50,661 nt of DNA, from positions 1 through 50,661 of the forward strand of contig JAQZBV010000020.1 in assembly GCA_029237685.1 (NCBI GenBank), in the 5' to 3' direction. The DNA is from Cytophagaceae bacterium. Lineage in GTDB: Bacteria > Bacteroidota > Bacteroidia > Cytophagales > Cytophagaceae. Shown here one piece after another: positions 26,869-36,852 of the stretch (its first letter is position 1; each line of letters opens with the position of its first letter). A model generated the notes under the pieces. That model saw nothing but the letters and a program-made list of their open reading frames with translations. It had not been told where the DNA came from and did not search any database. The translations under genes and the position numbers were made by a program.

Positions 26869-26907
26869 TAAAAAACTTAGAAAAGTAGATTTGACGGATA
26901 TTAATAA

Positions 26908-27031
26908 GGGCGTTCCCTGCAGGCCGGGCTATCGCTCCAAGTCCGCCAGCCACACAAGCCCTCCCACTTCGGGCAGAACTACGTTCGCAATCTTCGCACT
27001 CTCGTGCTCGATTGTACTCTATCCCTAACGC
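26908..27031 (-). repeat. ~123-bp dispersed repeat, copy 1
   Basis: The plus strand begins gggcgttccc and ends ccctaacgc. Its reverse complement aligns along the whole length with 36391-36513, with a nearly identical block ggctggcggacttggagcga in the middle. It fills most of the gap between the four-helix-bundle gene and the MscS gene. Confidence 0.8.
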
Positions 27032-27105
27032 AAACATTCCGCCATATACTCTTATCGTTTTTGTTTTTTTACTTAGATTAGTATTCCTATTAAGCTTACG
27101 AGTAT

Positions 27106-29499
27106 ATGACCCGCTCCTTGAATCAAATTGTCTCTGTTGTCTTTCTCGCTCTCGTATTATCAACGACTGCTCATTCTTCTTATGGGCAAGACGTTTCCCC
27201 CAAAGATTCATTATCACGCAAAGAAAGAAAACGTGACCGCAGCCGCTCATTTACTTTATTCAGTGACTCTGCCAGCGCCACGCAAGCGGAGTACATGCTG
27301 CACCTGGAAAGCATCTTTCAAAAAATAGATTCTATCCAAAGTGAAAGCACATTGAGCGCCGAAGTATTGGTGTATGGACAGCAGCTGGATGAAAGCGATT
27401 CTGTGATTCAATTTGTGAATAAGAGTTTAGTCAAATACGATCAAACGCTCAATATCCGCAACATCGAAATGCTGAAGATTTTACTGGAAGGCGCGCAAGC
27501 GGATTTGAGGAAGTACAATAAAAGTTTTAAAGCGGCTTATAATAACTTATCCAAATTGAAAGATGAGCTCCGGTCGATGAGGAAAGACACTTTATTGCGC
27601 CAGATGTTTCGTGACAGTACAGCGCGAAAAGCTTTTATGCCGCAGTTAAAGGATTTACGAGCCAGCAGAAGGTATACGGATAGTTTGCTCACCACCAAAC
27701 TCTCAACGGTAAATGGATTCAAAAGTAAAACTTCAGGATTGGCAATTTTGTCTTCTAAGCTGATGAATAAATTGAACAAGCAATTGAGCTCGGCCAGTAA
27801 AAAAGTTTTCGCGCAGGAATTGCATTATTTATGGCAAGCGCCCGAAAAGCCCGTAGAGAAAAAGGAAGGCGTGGTTGCGGTCTTCCTGGAAGAGCAGAGA
27901 GCCTTGAATTATTATTATGCCAATTCCACAGAAAATCGTTTTGTGCGCTGGATCATTGGTTTAGTATTTCTGTTTTGGATTGTTAGAAATGTAAGAACAT
28001 TGAAGCGCAAGGATAAACTAGAAACATTAGCACAATACGACATTATGGATATCGCCAGGCAGCCCATAGCTGCTTCCTTTGCGGTGATCTTCACTCTAGC
28101 CCCTTTATTCGATTTGCACGCTCCTGCGGCTTATGTGCAGTTGGTTCAGTTTATGTCATTGATTGCTTTGACGTTTTTGTATTGGAAGCAATGGACAAAA
28201 CGTGTGTTTTATTTTTGGATAGCCATTGTTGTTTTATTCTTCCTGTTTACGCTGAGTAATCATATTCTCGTACCGACCTTCTGGCAGCGTTGTGCTATGC
28301 TGGTGCTTAATTTTTCTGCTATAGCAGTGGCTTTGCTGTTTAGAAAAGCATTGCCGGAAGACACACAGATTAGGGGTTTCATCCGCGCCGTATTGATCCT
28401 GCAAATCTTGTTAAATGCCTTGGCAATCTTTTGCAACATCACCGGACGTATGACCTTGTCACAGTTACTGGGCGTCACTTCCATACTAGCGGTAATGCAA
28501 GCGCTTTCTTTGTCGATGTTTGTGAAAATAATGTTAGAAGCAGTGGTGATGCAAATTCATACCAGCCGTATTCGCCAGGGCATAGAATCTCCTTTTCAGG
28601 CAGCAAAAGTAATCAGCAATTTCAGAAGACCTTTGTTGTGGCTGGTGGTTGTGATTTGGTTCATTGTATTTACGACAAACCTGAATATATACGATACCAT
28701 CTTCGATACCATCGCTGATTTCTTAGCGACCGTAAGAAGTTTGGGTAGCATCACGTTTACCTTTGGGAGTATTCTTTTGTTCATCTTCATCATTTGGCTG
28801 GCCCATTTCTTACAACGCTACGTCAGCTATTTTCTTGGTGATACAGGAGATGAAGAAGGCGAAGAAAGTTTGGCGCAGCGTTCCAAACTCGTTATGACCA
28901 GGCTTCTCGTACTGGCCATCGGTTATTTACTGGCAGTAGCTGCATCCGGTGTGCCGGTCGATAAAATTACGATTGTGCTGGGTGCACTCGGTGTCGGTAT
29001 CGGTTTGGGCTTGCAAAATATTGTCAATAATTTTGTTTCAGGCGTCATCCTGATTTTCGATCGTCCGCTGAAAGTGGGAGACAGTGTAGAAGTCGGAGCG
29101 CATGCCGGTCGTGTCAAGGAAATCGGATTAAGGTCCAGTACGTTGGTCACTACCGATGGAGCAGATGTCATCATTCCTAACGGCGATATGTTGTCTCAGC
29201 ACATTACCAACTGGACGCATAGTAATCTCTATAAACGGGTGGAATTGAAATTGACCGTCACTACAACCGAAGACAAGGAGCATGTTACAGCCATTCTAAA
29301 AGAAGTCATTAAGTCAGCTGAACACGTCTTGAAAAAAAGAGAACCGGTGGTCTTGCTGGAAACCACGAAAGAAAACGAATACCTGATGAATGTTTATTTC
29401 TGGTGCGAAGATTTTTACAAAGCCGATCAGACGAAAAGTGAAGTGCGCTATTTGATCTACCAGGAATTGAAGCAAAAAGGGATTGGACTGAAAGGATAA
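27106..29499 (+). CDS. Large MscS-family mechanosensitive channel
   Basis: A 797-residue protein with a signal peptide (ending SSYGQ, about residue 28), a periplasmic coiled-coil-rich domain (about 45-270), then about ten hydrophobic helices (about 280-650) and a C-terminal MscS core. The pore-lining helix ALGVGIGLGLQNIVNNFVSG and the following beta domain FDRPLKVGDSVEV are at about 615-680. A soluble vestibule domain follows. The size and N-terminal domain resemble the MscK/YbiO group rather than the small MscS. Such channels release ions and osmolytes on membrane tension. Monocistronic. Confidence 0.92.
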   Translation: MTRSLNQIVSVVFLALVLSTTAHSSYGQDVSPKDSLSRKERKRDRSRSFTLFSDSASATQAEYMLHLESIFQKIDSIQSESTLSAEVLVYGQQLDESDSVIQFVNKSLVKYDQTLNIRNIEMLKILLEGAQADLRKYNKSFKAAYNNLSKLKDELRSMRKDTLLRQMFRDSTARKAFMPQLKDLRASRRYTDSLLTTKLSTVNGFKSKTSGLAILSSKLMNKLNKQLSSASKKVFAQELHYLWQAPEKPVEKKEGVVAVFLEEQRALNYYYANSTENRFVRWIIGLVFLFWIVRNVRTLKRKDKLETLAQYDIMDIARQPIAASFAVIFTLAPLFDLHAPAAYVQLVQFMSLIALTFLYWKQWTKRVFYFWIAIVVLFFLFTLSNHILVPTFWQRCAMLVLNFSAIAVALLFRKALPEDTQIRGFIRAVLILQILLNALAIFCNITGRMTLSQLLGVTSILAVMQALSLSMFVKIMLEAVVMQIHTSRIRQGIESPFQAAKVISNFRRPLLWLVVVIWFIVFTTNLNIYDTIFDTIADFLATVRSLGSITFTFGSILLFIFIIWLAHFLQRYVSYFLGDTGDEEGEESLAQRSKLVMTRLLVLAIGYLLAVAASGVPVDKITIVLGALGVGIGLGLQNIVNNFVSGVILIFDRPLKVGDSVEVGAHAGRVKEIGLRSSTLVTTDGADVIIPNGDMLSQHITNWTHSNLYKRVELKLTVTTTEDKEHVTAILKEVIKSAEHVLKKREPVVLLETTKENEYLMNVYFWCEDFYKADQTKSEVRYLIYQELKQKGIGLKG

Positions 29500-29638
29500 A
29501 CCTAGGACATCTGTAGGACAACTTCCCTTAGCGGCTCAAAAAGCCTCTTCAGGAAATAATGGTTCTTTTTTTACAAGGAATACGTGTAAGAATCGCCGCT
29601 CTTTTTTCTAGTTTGTATGAGGGAATAATCCATCAGCT

Positions 29639-32600
29639 ATGAAAATGAAAGCACTACTTGCATGTTTAGTCATCTTCTTTTCGGTCAATACTCAAATCTG
29701 CTTCGCGGATGATTTTGACATCATCAGTCAGCGTTTATATCATGCGGCTTTGTACAATCCTACCAAGGCACAAGTCGATGCCGTTAGGAATGTGCTGACT
29801 GCCAATGGGAGTTTTTCTGATTTGAACTACTCCTCTTCCACACCGGATTTAACCGTTCATTTGACTCGTCTGTATACATTGGCAGCGGCTTATCAAAGCA
29901 GCGGCAATTTTTATTACCGCAATGCCGCTGTTAAAGCACAATATTTTTCAAGTTTACAGTTTTGGGTAACGACCAATCACACGCCCTCTAACTGGTGGTT
30001 TAGGGAGATCGGTTATCCTAAAACATTGGGATCAAGTTTTATTTTGATGAGTGCCGAATTGAAAAGTGAAAACACTTCTCTTTTGACTAGTACTGTCTCA
30101 TACCTTCGATTTGCTTACCTGAATAACAAGAACATGGAGGGCGCCAACGGTGCGGATAAAATTGCCGGTGCTTTTCCTTCTTCTGTTGTCATGAAAAATG
30201 CAGCAGAATTGAACAAGTATACCAATCAGATCACCAGTTTGATTGCAATACAAAATACAGGCAACGGCATTGAGGCGGATTATTTATTTGCTGCGCATAG
30301 CATTGGCGGTCGGCAAGTCTACGGCTCCTACAGCACGGAGTACATGCAATCGATTCTCAATTATATTATTTACGTGAAAGATACATTCTGTGATGTGCCT
30401 GTATCCTCTTACACGTTGCTGGAAGATTTTACGATAGAAGGTATTCAGTGGTACATGTACAAAAGACACATTGATCCCAATCAAACCGGTCGTAAGACTT
30501 CTTCCATAAAAGGCATCGATGCTATTCCTGCCAATATTAAAAAGTTAGCCGATTTACAAACGCCTCGCACGGCATTAGTGAGCGCGGCTTATGATCGCGT
30601 GCAACGAGGAGCGCAGGCTGCTACTTTTCTTTCCGGAAATAAAATGTTCTGGCGCTTCGATTACATGATTCATCGGAGACAAAATTATTTTGTTTCGTCC
30701 CGGATGATCTCTACCCGAACATCCGGCTTGGAATCCGGCGATGGAGACGGCAATAATAATTACTACGGGGGTTCAGGATTAAATTTTATTTTCAGAACAG
30801 GTAAAGAGTATGAGGGGAATTATTTTACAGTATTCAACTACCGGCAGTTCCCAGGCATTACCGTGGAACAAGACAACGCGACTTTACCATTAGTAGACTG
30901 GAGTGTGGGTGCCGGTGGTGGAAATAATTTTGCAGGCGGTGTGAGTGATGGTACGTATGGTGCAGCCGGTATGATCCACAACAGGAGAAATGTTACGGCA
31001 CGTAAATCCTGGTTCTATTTTGAAAATGAGTACGTAGCATTGGGAAGCGGGATCACTCAGGCCAATGGAACGGCCAATGTATTCACGACCTTGAATCAAT
31101 CCTTGCAAAAAGAAACCGTTAGCTATTCCAAAAATAATTCACAACAAACCCTAGCCATGGGTTCTGGTAGTGTAACGTCCACTAATCCGGATTGGATTTT
31201 TCAGGATAGTATCGCTTATGTCAATTTAGATCCATCCTCTGCTTTTAAAATCAGCAGCGATACGCGTTCCGGCACCAATATTTTCACCGTTGGCGTTGAC
31301 CATGGAAAGAATCCTGGAAATGCGACGTATGCTTACGTCGTGTATCCGAATACGAGCATCGCTAGCACAACGAGTTATAAAGCTAATCTTCCTTTACAAA
31401 TACTGAGCAACACCAGTGCTGTTCAGGCGGTATACCATAAAACACTGAAACTTACTCAGGCAGTGTTCTATGTTGCCGGCAGCTTAACACTGGCCAATGG
31501 AAAGGTTGTTACGGTGAATGCACCCAGCGCCATCCTAATCAAAGAAGTGGGAAACAATTATGACATCACAGTCGCCAATCCTTTGTGTGAAAAATCTAAT
31601 CCCGCTTCCTTAATAGTGACTCTCAATGCGCCACTGCAAGGTAGCGGCGTCACATGGAATGGCATTGTAAGTACGATAGTCGTTGCATTACCGCAAGGAA
31701 ACTATGCCGGGCAATCTGTGAAGAAGTCCGTAACGGCATGGGTCAATACCTGTATACCGGCTTCCGCAAGCAGCAACGATGGCAATGTACCGGCGAATGT
31801 ATTGGATAATAATCTTTCGACGCGATGGTCTGCAGACGGTTCGGGACAATGGATTCAACTTTGTCTAAACGAAGCAAGAGCAGTAGATAAAGTGGATGTC
31901 GCTTTTTACAGCGGAAATACCCGAGTGACTACTTTTGATGTATTGACTTCTACCGATGAACAAACCTGGAGTAATGCCTTGCTCAAAGTGAAAAATACAG
32001 GGACCAGTTTAGCGTTAGAGCGTTTTACTTTTTCGATTAGAACTGCGAAATACATCCGCATCATAGGCTATGGAAATACCGTAAACACCTGGAACAGCAT
32101 CACCGAAATTGCTATTCCAGCTGTCACTCCTGTAAATATAAATCCGGTGGTGACTTTGACGGCACCAACTACCCATTCGTCTTTCACTGCACCAACTTCC
32201 TTTTCTATTGCTGCCTCTGCTTCGGATGCAGACGGTAGCATCAATAAGGTGGAGTTCTTTAACGGCGTAGTGCGATTGGGCGAAGATGTCACTTCTCCTT
32301 ACACCTATACGTGGTCTGGAGTGGGAGCAGGCACCTATAACATATCTGCGAAGGCTACGGATAATCTAGGCGCCTTCGCTTATTCAGCTACAGCGGTTGT
32401 GAATGTTACCGCAGCAGTGAATCAATTGCCGGTTGTATCGTTGACTGCTCCGGCTTCTAATTCTTCTTTCACTGCTCCAACTACCTTGTCCATTACTGCC
32501 TCTGCTTCAGATGCAGACGGTAACATCGTCAAAGTGGAGTTCTTTAATGGATCGGTTAAGTTCGGAGAAGATGCAACTGCACCTTTTGCGTACAACTGGT

Positions 32601-33187
32601 CGAATGTCCCGGCAGGAAATTATAGTTTAACAGCAAGGGCTACTGACAATCTTGGTGCTAAGGCTACTTCAGCGGTTCGTGTGATCACTGTTGTTCCTCC
32701 AGTTACAGACAATTGTTCGGGAATACCTTTGTATGTAGAAAATGGTGGTTATGCAGCTGGCAGTTCGGTGAAGCAAGCAGGAGTGAAGTACCAATGTAAA
32801 CCCTGGCCTTATTCCGGTTGGTGCAACGGCGCTGCCTGGGCTTATACTCCCGGTACAGGCGCTTACTGGCAAGATGCCTGGACAAGTTTAGGTTCTTGTC
32901 AAGCCAGAACAGGAACTTTCAATGAGCAGGAAGGTTTCAAATTTAATTGCATTCCTAATCCTTTTAACGAAAGAACAAGTATTCAATTAGAAATAGAAGA
33001 AAGCGATTACTTAGTCATAGAAATGGTAGATCAAATCGGAAGAAAAATTTCCACCTTATACAATGGATCGGTTGAAGCGGGATTGAAAGAGATAGAGTTT
33101 AATTCAAGCGATCTGAAAAATGGTATTTATTTTTGCAAGGTCCAATTGCTGAATAGGACAAGTGTTCACAGGGTCGTCAAACTCTAG
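29639..33187 (+). CDS. Type IX-secreted family 8 polysaccharide lyase with F5/8C, Ig-like and CBM5/12 modules
   Basis: An 1182-residue multidomain exoenzyme. A signal peptide (about 1-23) is followed by the PL8 alpha-toroid, containing NWWFREIGYP (118-127) and a candidate catalytic His220 with Tyr228/Tyr231. The PL8 beta-sandwich domains extend to about residue 695. Next come an F5/8 type C domain (about 700-820), two Ig-like domains (about 830-920 and 925-1015), a CBM5/12-like chitin-binding module with four Cys and many Trp (about 1020-1080), and a type IX sorting domain (about 1100-1182). PL8 enzymes cleave uronic-acid polysaccharides (hyaluronan, chondroitin, xanthan) by beta-elimination. 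Substrate specificity is not readable here. Confidence 0.9.
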   Translation: MKMKALLACLVIFFSVNTQICFADDFDIISQRLYHAALYNPTKAQVDAVRNVLTANGSFSDLNYSSSTPDLTVHLTRLYTLAAAYQSSGNFYYRNAAVKAQYFSSLQFWVTTNHTPSNWWFREIGYPKTLGSSFILMSAELKSENTSLLTSTVSYLRFAYLNNKNMEGANGADKIAGAFPSSVVMKNAAELNKYTNQITSLIAIQNTGNGIEADYLFAAHSIGGRQVYGSYSTEYMQSILNYIIYVKDTFCDVPVSSYTLLEDFTIEGIQWYMYKRHIDPNQTGRKTSSIKGIDAIPANIKKLADLQTPRTALVSAAYDRVQRGAQAATFLSGNKMFWRFDYMIHRRQNYFVSSRMISTRTSGLESGDGDGNNNYYGGSGLNFIFRTGKEYEGNYFTVFNYRQFPGITVEQDNATLPLVDWSVGAGGGNNFAGGVSDGTYGAAGMIHNRRNVTARKSWFYFENEYVALGSGITQANGTANVFTTLNQSLQKETVSYSKNNSQQTLAMGSGSVTSTNPDWIFQDSIAYVNLDPSSAFKISSDTRSGTNIFTVGVDHGKNPGNATYAYVVYPNTSIASTTSYKANLPLQILSNTSAVQAVYHKTLKLTQAVFYVAGSLTLANGKVVTVNAPSAILIKEVGNNYDITVANPLCEKSNPASLIVTLNAPLQGSGVTWNGIVSTIVVALPQGNYAGQSVKKSVTAWVNTCIPASASSNDGNVPANVLDNNLSTRWSADGSGQWIQLCLNEARAVDKVDVAFYSGNTRVTTFDVLTSTDEQTWSNALLKVKNTGTSLALERFTFSIRTAKYIRIIGYGNTVNTWNSITEIAIPAVTPVNINPVVTLTAPTTHSSFTAPTSFSIAASASDADGSINKVEFFNGVVRLGEDVTSPYTYTWSGVGAGTYNISAKATDNLGAFAYSATAVVNVTAAVNQLPVVSLTAPASNSSFTAPTTLSITASASDADGNIVKVEFFNGSVKFGEDATAPFAYNWSNVPAGNYSLTARATDNLGAKATSAVRVITVVPPVTDNCSGIPLYVENGGYAAGSSVKQAGVKYQCKPWPYSGWCNGAAWAYTPGTGAYWQDAWTSLGSCQARTGTFNEQEGFKFNCIPNPFNERTSIQLEIEESDYLVIEMVDQIGRKISTLYNGSVEAGLKEIEFNSSDLKNGIYFCKVQLLNRTSVHRVVKL

Positions 33188-33197
33188 GTTGGAATTA

Positions 33198-33371
<174 letters not shown>

Positions 33372-34160
33372 TTAAGCTGCTTTCTCAATCACTTTCTTTT
33401 TCAAGAACACTTCCGCTGCTTTTTCTTTTTTCGGCAATTGAATAATCCCTACTAGATTAAACAACTTGATCACTTGGTAAGTTGGATCGATCTCGTACCA
33501 TTTGTAAGCGAAGTTCGCACGGTTGCCATATGTATGGTGGTTGTTGTGAAATCCTTCTCCCATCATGAATACATCGACAGGCATAAGATTTTTAGACGTA
33601 TCTTTTACTTTGAACGTCACGTAGCCAAACTTATGCGCAAACCAGTTGATGATGGCTCCGTGTACCGGTGACATGAGAAACTGAATCGGCAATAATAAGT
33701 ACAGGTAAGGCATGTCTGCCGGTACGAAATAAATATAGAATACAGTATACAAAGTACCCCAAGCCAGACGCACCCAGTTGTTGGACGCAAAGTCATCCAA
33801 CTTTTTCCAATCAGGAACACCTTTGATGAATTGTTCGTCGATGACGGCTTTTCGTTGTCTTACAGCAGCATAAAAGGTTTTAGTCTTCCACATCATATCG
33901 AACAAGCCGGTGCTGTATTTCGGAGAATGCGGATCCTGTTCGGTATCAGCGAAAGCGTGGTGCATGCGGTGCATGACACCATAGGCATAGGCGCTTAGGT
34001 AATTTGAACCTTGGAAAATAAAGGTCAGCACGAAGAATACTTTTTCCCAGGCTCTGGACATCGTGAAAGCATGGTGTGCCGCGTAACGGTGCAGGAAGAA
34101 TGTTTGAAAAAACAGAGATCCGTACCAGTGAATGAGGAAGAAAATGATAATGGCTGTCAT
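33372..34160 (-). CDS. Membrane fatty-acid (acyl-CoA/acyl-lipid) desaturase
   Basis: A 262-residue integral membrane protein with the three histidine boxes of di-iron desaturases: HRYAAHH (24-30), HRMHH (64-68) and HNNHH (205-209), plus a further histidine in NWFAHKFGY. Hydrophobic helices lie between the boxes. The delta-9 type introduces a cis double bond into acyl chains, which adjusts membrane fluidity. It ends in a lysine-rich tail. The gene is separated from the downstream two-component genes by a hairpin-rich gap. Confidence 0.92.
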   Translation of the reverse strand: MTAIIIFFLIHWYGSLFFQTFFLHRYAAHHAFTMSRAWEKVFFVLTFIFQGSNYLSAYAYGVMHRMHHAFADTEQDPHSPKYSTGLFDMMWKTKTFYAAVRQRKAVIDEQFIKGVPDWKKLDDFASNNWVRLAWGTLYTVFYIYFVPADMPYLYLLLPIQFLMSPVHGAIINWFAHKFGYVTFKVKDTSKNLMPVDVFMMGEGFHNNHHTYGNRANFAYKWYEIDPTYQVIKLFNLVGIIQLPKKEKAAEVFLKKKVIEKAA

Positions 34161-34254
34161 ATCTTTTTTTCTTCAAAAATCCGGCATTCCAGACAGGAAA
34201 TCGAGCTTTTTCGGACGAGTGGGAGATAATCGGGGATGAACGGCAGGAAATTTA

Positions 34255-34320
34255 GAGCTAGGAGCAAAAGAGCTACGAGCTAGGATTATTTTTCCTTGCT
34301 CCTCGCTCGTACCTCCTAGC
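34255..34320. repeat. gagctaggagc-type inverted repeat
   Basis: Direct and inverted copies of gctaggag / ctcctagc (34257-34264 with 34313-34320), with further agctacgagc / gctcgta blocks, form an imperfect hairpin overlapping the stop codon of the LytTR gene. Confidence 0.55.
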
Positions 34321-35062
34321 TTCCTAGCCATTCTTTAAAGGCAGGCACTCGTTCGCGGCTTACAAATACCTCTTCTTCTTCCGTTGGATTCAGTTCCAGT
34401 TTTAAGCGGCCGTTGAAATGGTTGTGGATCTTATGGATGCTGTCCAAAGAAATCAATCGGCTGCGGCTGATGCGGTTGAATTTTTTGGCATCCAATTGTT
34501 CTGTCAATTGATCCATGGTTTGTTCGATTACAAATTTCTGGTTGTCGCGTGTCACCAGAAAATTCAGTTTTTGATCGCTTTTGAAATAAGCCACTTCTTC
34601 CAATTTGATGACTACGAGCTGACTTCCTTTTTTAACGAGAAAACGTTCCTTGAATTCTTCTTTCGGTTTGTCTAATTGCAATCGCAATCCTTTTTTGAGC
34701 AAGCGGTATTCCAGGTTTTCGTATTTCCTTAATGCGCTGCGTAGCTCTTCTAAATCGATTGGTTTCAACAGGTAATCAATGCTGTTTTGCTTGAAGGCCT
34801 GAATGGCGTATTGATCAAAAGCGGTGGTATAAATGATCGGTGCTTCAAGCGACAACTGATCAAACAAGTCAAAACTTTTTTTATCTTCTAATTGAATGTC
34901 GGAAAAAATGAGGTCCGGTTCTGCATGTGTTTTGAACCATTGCAGACCAACTTCCACAGAAGGAATCACGGTCAGGATTTCTATGGCAGGATATAGTTGC
35001 TTCAATTGCTGACTTAGTTTTTCCGCGGAAAAGAATTCATCCTCTATGATTACTACCTTCAT
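34316..35062 (-). CDS. LytTR-family response regulator
   Basis: A 248-residue regulator. The receiver domain (1-120) has the acidic pocket E7-D8, phospho-acceptor Asp55 (LIFSDIQ), Thr near 80 and Lys in YLLKPID. A linker leads to a LytTR DNA-binding domain (about 140-240) with FLVKKGSQLVVIKLEEVAYF and NRISRSRLISL. LytTR regulators bind direct repeats as dimers. The start lies 1 nt from the stop of the paired kinase gene, so the pair is translationally coupled. Confidence 0.93.
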   Translation of the reverse strand: MKVVIIEDEFFSAEKLSQQLKQLYPAIEILTVIPSVEVGLQWFKTHAEPDLIFSDIQLEDKKSFDLFDQLSLEAPIIYTTAFDQYAIQAFKQNSIDYLLKPIDLEELRSALRKYENLEYRLLKKGLRLQLDKPKEEFKERFLVKKGSQLVVIKLEEVAYFKSDQKLNFLVTRDNQKFVIEQTMDQLTEQLDAKKFNRISRSRLISLDSIHKIHNHFNGRLKLELNPTEEEEVFVSRERVPAFKEWLGS

Positions 35063-35063
35063 G

Positions 35064-36083
35064 TTATTCCTGAATTAATGGTAAGCCTACTCTGAATACG
35101 GTTTGTTTATCTTCGATCACCAAAGATTTTCCTGTTACATATTTATAACGTGCTTCCAGGTTTTTCAATCCGATGCCGGTGGAATGTTCAGCTTGTTTGC
35201 GGTTGATGTTGTTTTCTATCCATAGAAATCCATCGGCTTCATTGATCGTGAGTTCCAAAGGATGATCCTCAGAAATGCGATTGTGTTTGACCGCATTCTC
35301 TACCAGCAGTTGTATAGACATGGGCAACACAAACGAAGATTCGTTGATGTTTTTTACCGATAAAGTGACTTTGTTTAAAAAACGCACATTCAATAAAAAA
35401 CAATAAGCCTGTACGAAAATGATTTCTTTATTCAGCGAAACCCGTTGCGCATCGTTGTGTTCCAATACATACCGATAAACCTGAGCCAGTTTGGTGATGA
35501 AGCGATCGGCGAGCAGGGGATCCTGGTATACCACGCCACTCAGCACACTCAGGCTGTTGAAGAGAAAATGAGGATCCAGTTGTTTCTTCAAACTCTCCAC
35601 TTTGGCAATGAGGTTTTCCTGACGCAAACGTTCTTGTTCGATCAGTGATAATTTCCATTTGGAAAAAAGGAAAGCACCTTCGTTGAAAGCAATAAATAAA
35701 AGTGCCAATAAGAAGGATACGAAAATATTTTGCAAGACAATACCCACCGTAAGGCGTACGGACGAACTGAACCAGGTGGCATAAGTTAAGATACCGACGA
35801 TCAGACCGAGAGACGAAAAAATGAAAATGCAGAGGATTTCATAAACCAGGTGCTTGACCATACTTTTTTCCCATGGGAACCAATAGTTCATCAGTGCCTG
35901 AATGAATTTACTGCCTTCCCATATCACGGCGCTTGTGATTGTGGCAATAAGAATGGAAAAAAAATGCTCCTGAGAACCCAGTTCCATGGGAATGAAAAAA
36001 GTAGGCACCAAGATCCCAAAGGACAATACTCCAAAAATGGCTGTCCACTTTACTTTAAACTTATAATGAAATTTTTCAGACAA
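35064..36083 (-). CDS. LytS/YehU-type sensor histidine kinase
   Basis: A 339-residue kinase with four hydrophobic helices (about 14-31, 40-57, 82-101 and 117-135), then the His_kinase domain: phospho-acceptor His172 in LDPHFLFNSL, the N box LVENAVKHN and a glycine motif TGIGLKN. It starts with TTG; no ATG is in frame upstream, and the promoter just upstream supports this start with a short leader. The kinase has no visible ligand-binding module, so it may sense through its membrane segments. Confidence 0.9.
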   Translation of the reverse strand: MSEKFHYKFKVKWTAIFGVLSFGILVPTFFIPMELGSQEHFFSILIATITSAVIWEGSKFIQALMNYWFPWEKSMVKHLVYEILCIFIFSSLGLIVGILTYATWFSSSVRLTVGIVLQNIFVSFLLALLFIAFNEGAFLFSKWKLSLIEQERLRQENLIAKVESLKKQLDPHFLFNSLSVLSGVVYQDPLLADRFITKLAQVYRYVLEHNDAQRVSLNKEIIFVQAYCFLLNVRFLNKVTLSVKNINESSFVLPMSIQLLVENAVKHNRISEDHPLELTINEADGFLWIENNINRKQAEHSTGIGLKNLEARYKYVTGKSLVIEDKQTVFRVGLPLIQE

Positions 36084-36102
36084 GGTGTTTAGATTTAATG
36101 TC

Positions 36103-36132
36103 CAAAGATAGAAAGATAGAAATACAGTTCAA
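36103..36132 (-). promoter_or_regulatory. Bacteroidota-type promoter of the kinase-regulator operon
   Basis: On the minus strand, TTG (36132-36130) and TATCTTTG (36110-36103) are separated by 19 nt, matching the TTG / TAnnTTTG consensus. Transcription would begin around 36096, about a dozen nt before the TTG start codon. Confidence 0.65.
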
Positions 36133-36237
36133 GTGACGAGGGAAATGGTTGTTAAGGCGTTACCGCCAATAGATCTTGATGTCCTCACAGGGGCTCTCAA
36201 AGAGGATGCTGCGCCGACAAACTTAGTTCTGCACGCA

Positions 36238-36377
36238 CTGGCGCAAGATTTTATCTTGTGCCTTTTATGTCTTAGCGCATTTTGCGCGGGGCCGGTTCAT
36301 TTAGAGCCGCTTGTCTTATTCCATTCCCGAGCAAATGCTCTATGTCACATTAGGCACAAGATAAAATCTTGCGCCAG
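36238..36377 (-). mobile_element. MITE-like 140-bp element, copy B (perfect inverted ends)
   Basis: Perfect 25-bp terminal inverted repeats, ctggcgcaag... at 36238-36262 and its complement at 36353-36377. Each end is itself nearly palindromic. Internal features shared with other copies, read on the minus strand, are agagcat-tgctc, a gcgc-aa-atgcgc block and gctaagaca. No coding capacity is visible. No clear target-site duplication could be assigned at the flanks. Confidence 0.85.
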
Positions 36378-36390
36378 CAGGACTGTTTCC

Positions 36391-36513
36391 GCGTTAGGGA
36401 TCGAGTGGAAAGCCCGAAGTGGGTGGGTTTGGGTGGCTGGCGGACTTGGAGCGAGAGCCCGACCGCCACACTGTAGCTGTAATAAGCACAACAGATGAAT
36501 TGGCGGTAACGCC
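36391..36513 (+). repeat. ~123-bp dispersed repeat, copy 2
   Basis: Starts gcgttaggga, ends with gtaacgcc, and matches the reverse complement of 26908-27031. The central block ggctggcggacttggagcga is shared exactly. Confidence 0.8.
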
Positions 36514-36852
36514 CAAACAGAAATCTTCTTTTAAAACAGCTATCATCCCTTTTTGAACAGACTAAAGAAGCGTTACATTTATAAAAAATAACTCCATATC
36601 CTCCGTCTAGTTATAGTAGCACTAGCCTAGTTCAAACTATTTTTCACTGTGAATAATTTTTTTTGGTCAGCTAAATGCATATTTTGCTCCTGTTATTTTA
36701 CGGTTACTCCTCCTTCTAATCTTTTGTTTTTCATTTAAAAAGCAAGAGAACGACTCTCTAGAAGCGCTTTAAAAATACATCAAGCACTGAATGTCAGTAC
36801 AATCACTTGAAATGAGTGTTTGGATTGTGTCGGTTTTATTTGAGTATATTAG
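36514..36852. other. Intergenic region upstream of the receptor-zinc-ribbon fusion gene
   Basis: AT-rich, with no gene and no exact TTG / TAnnTTTG promoter. A near match (TATTTTG, one base short) lies around 36678. This region plausibly holds the promoter or binding sites for the fusion gene. Confidence 0.3.

Larger units (their letters stand above)
36156..36513. repeat. Composite repeat with 15-bp inverted ends
   Basis: The sequence ggcgttaccgccaat (36156-36170) is exactly inverted at 36499-36513. The 358-bp interval contains a full ~140-bp element (36238-36377) and a copy of the ~123-bp element (36391-36513). It lies between the LytS promoter and the receptor fusion gene. Confidence 0.8.

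Noticed and set aside
26858..27250. Minus-strand open frame over the 123-bp repeat
   Set aside because: It translates repeat DNA and runs antisense to the start of the MscS gene.
36133..36498. Open frame of 121 residues in the composite repeat
   Set aside because: It is entirely translated repeat sequence, including both inverted ends of the MITE-like element.
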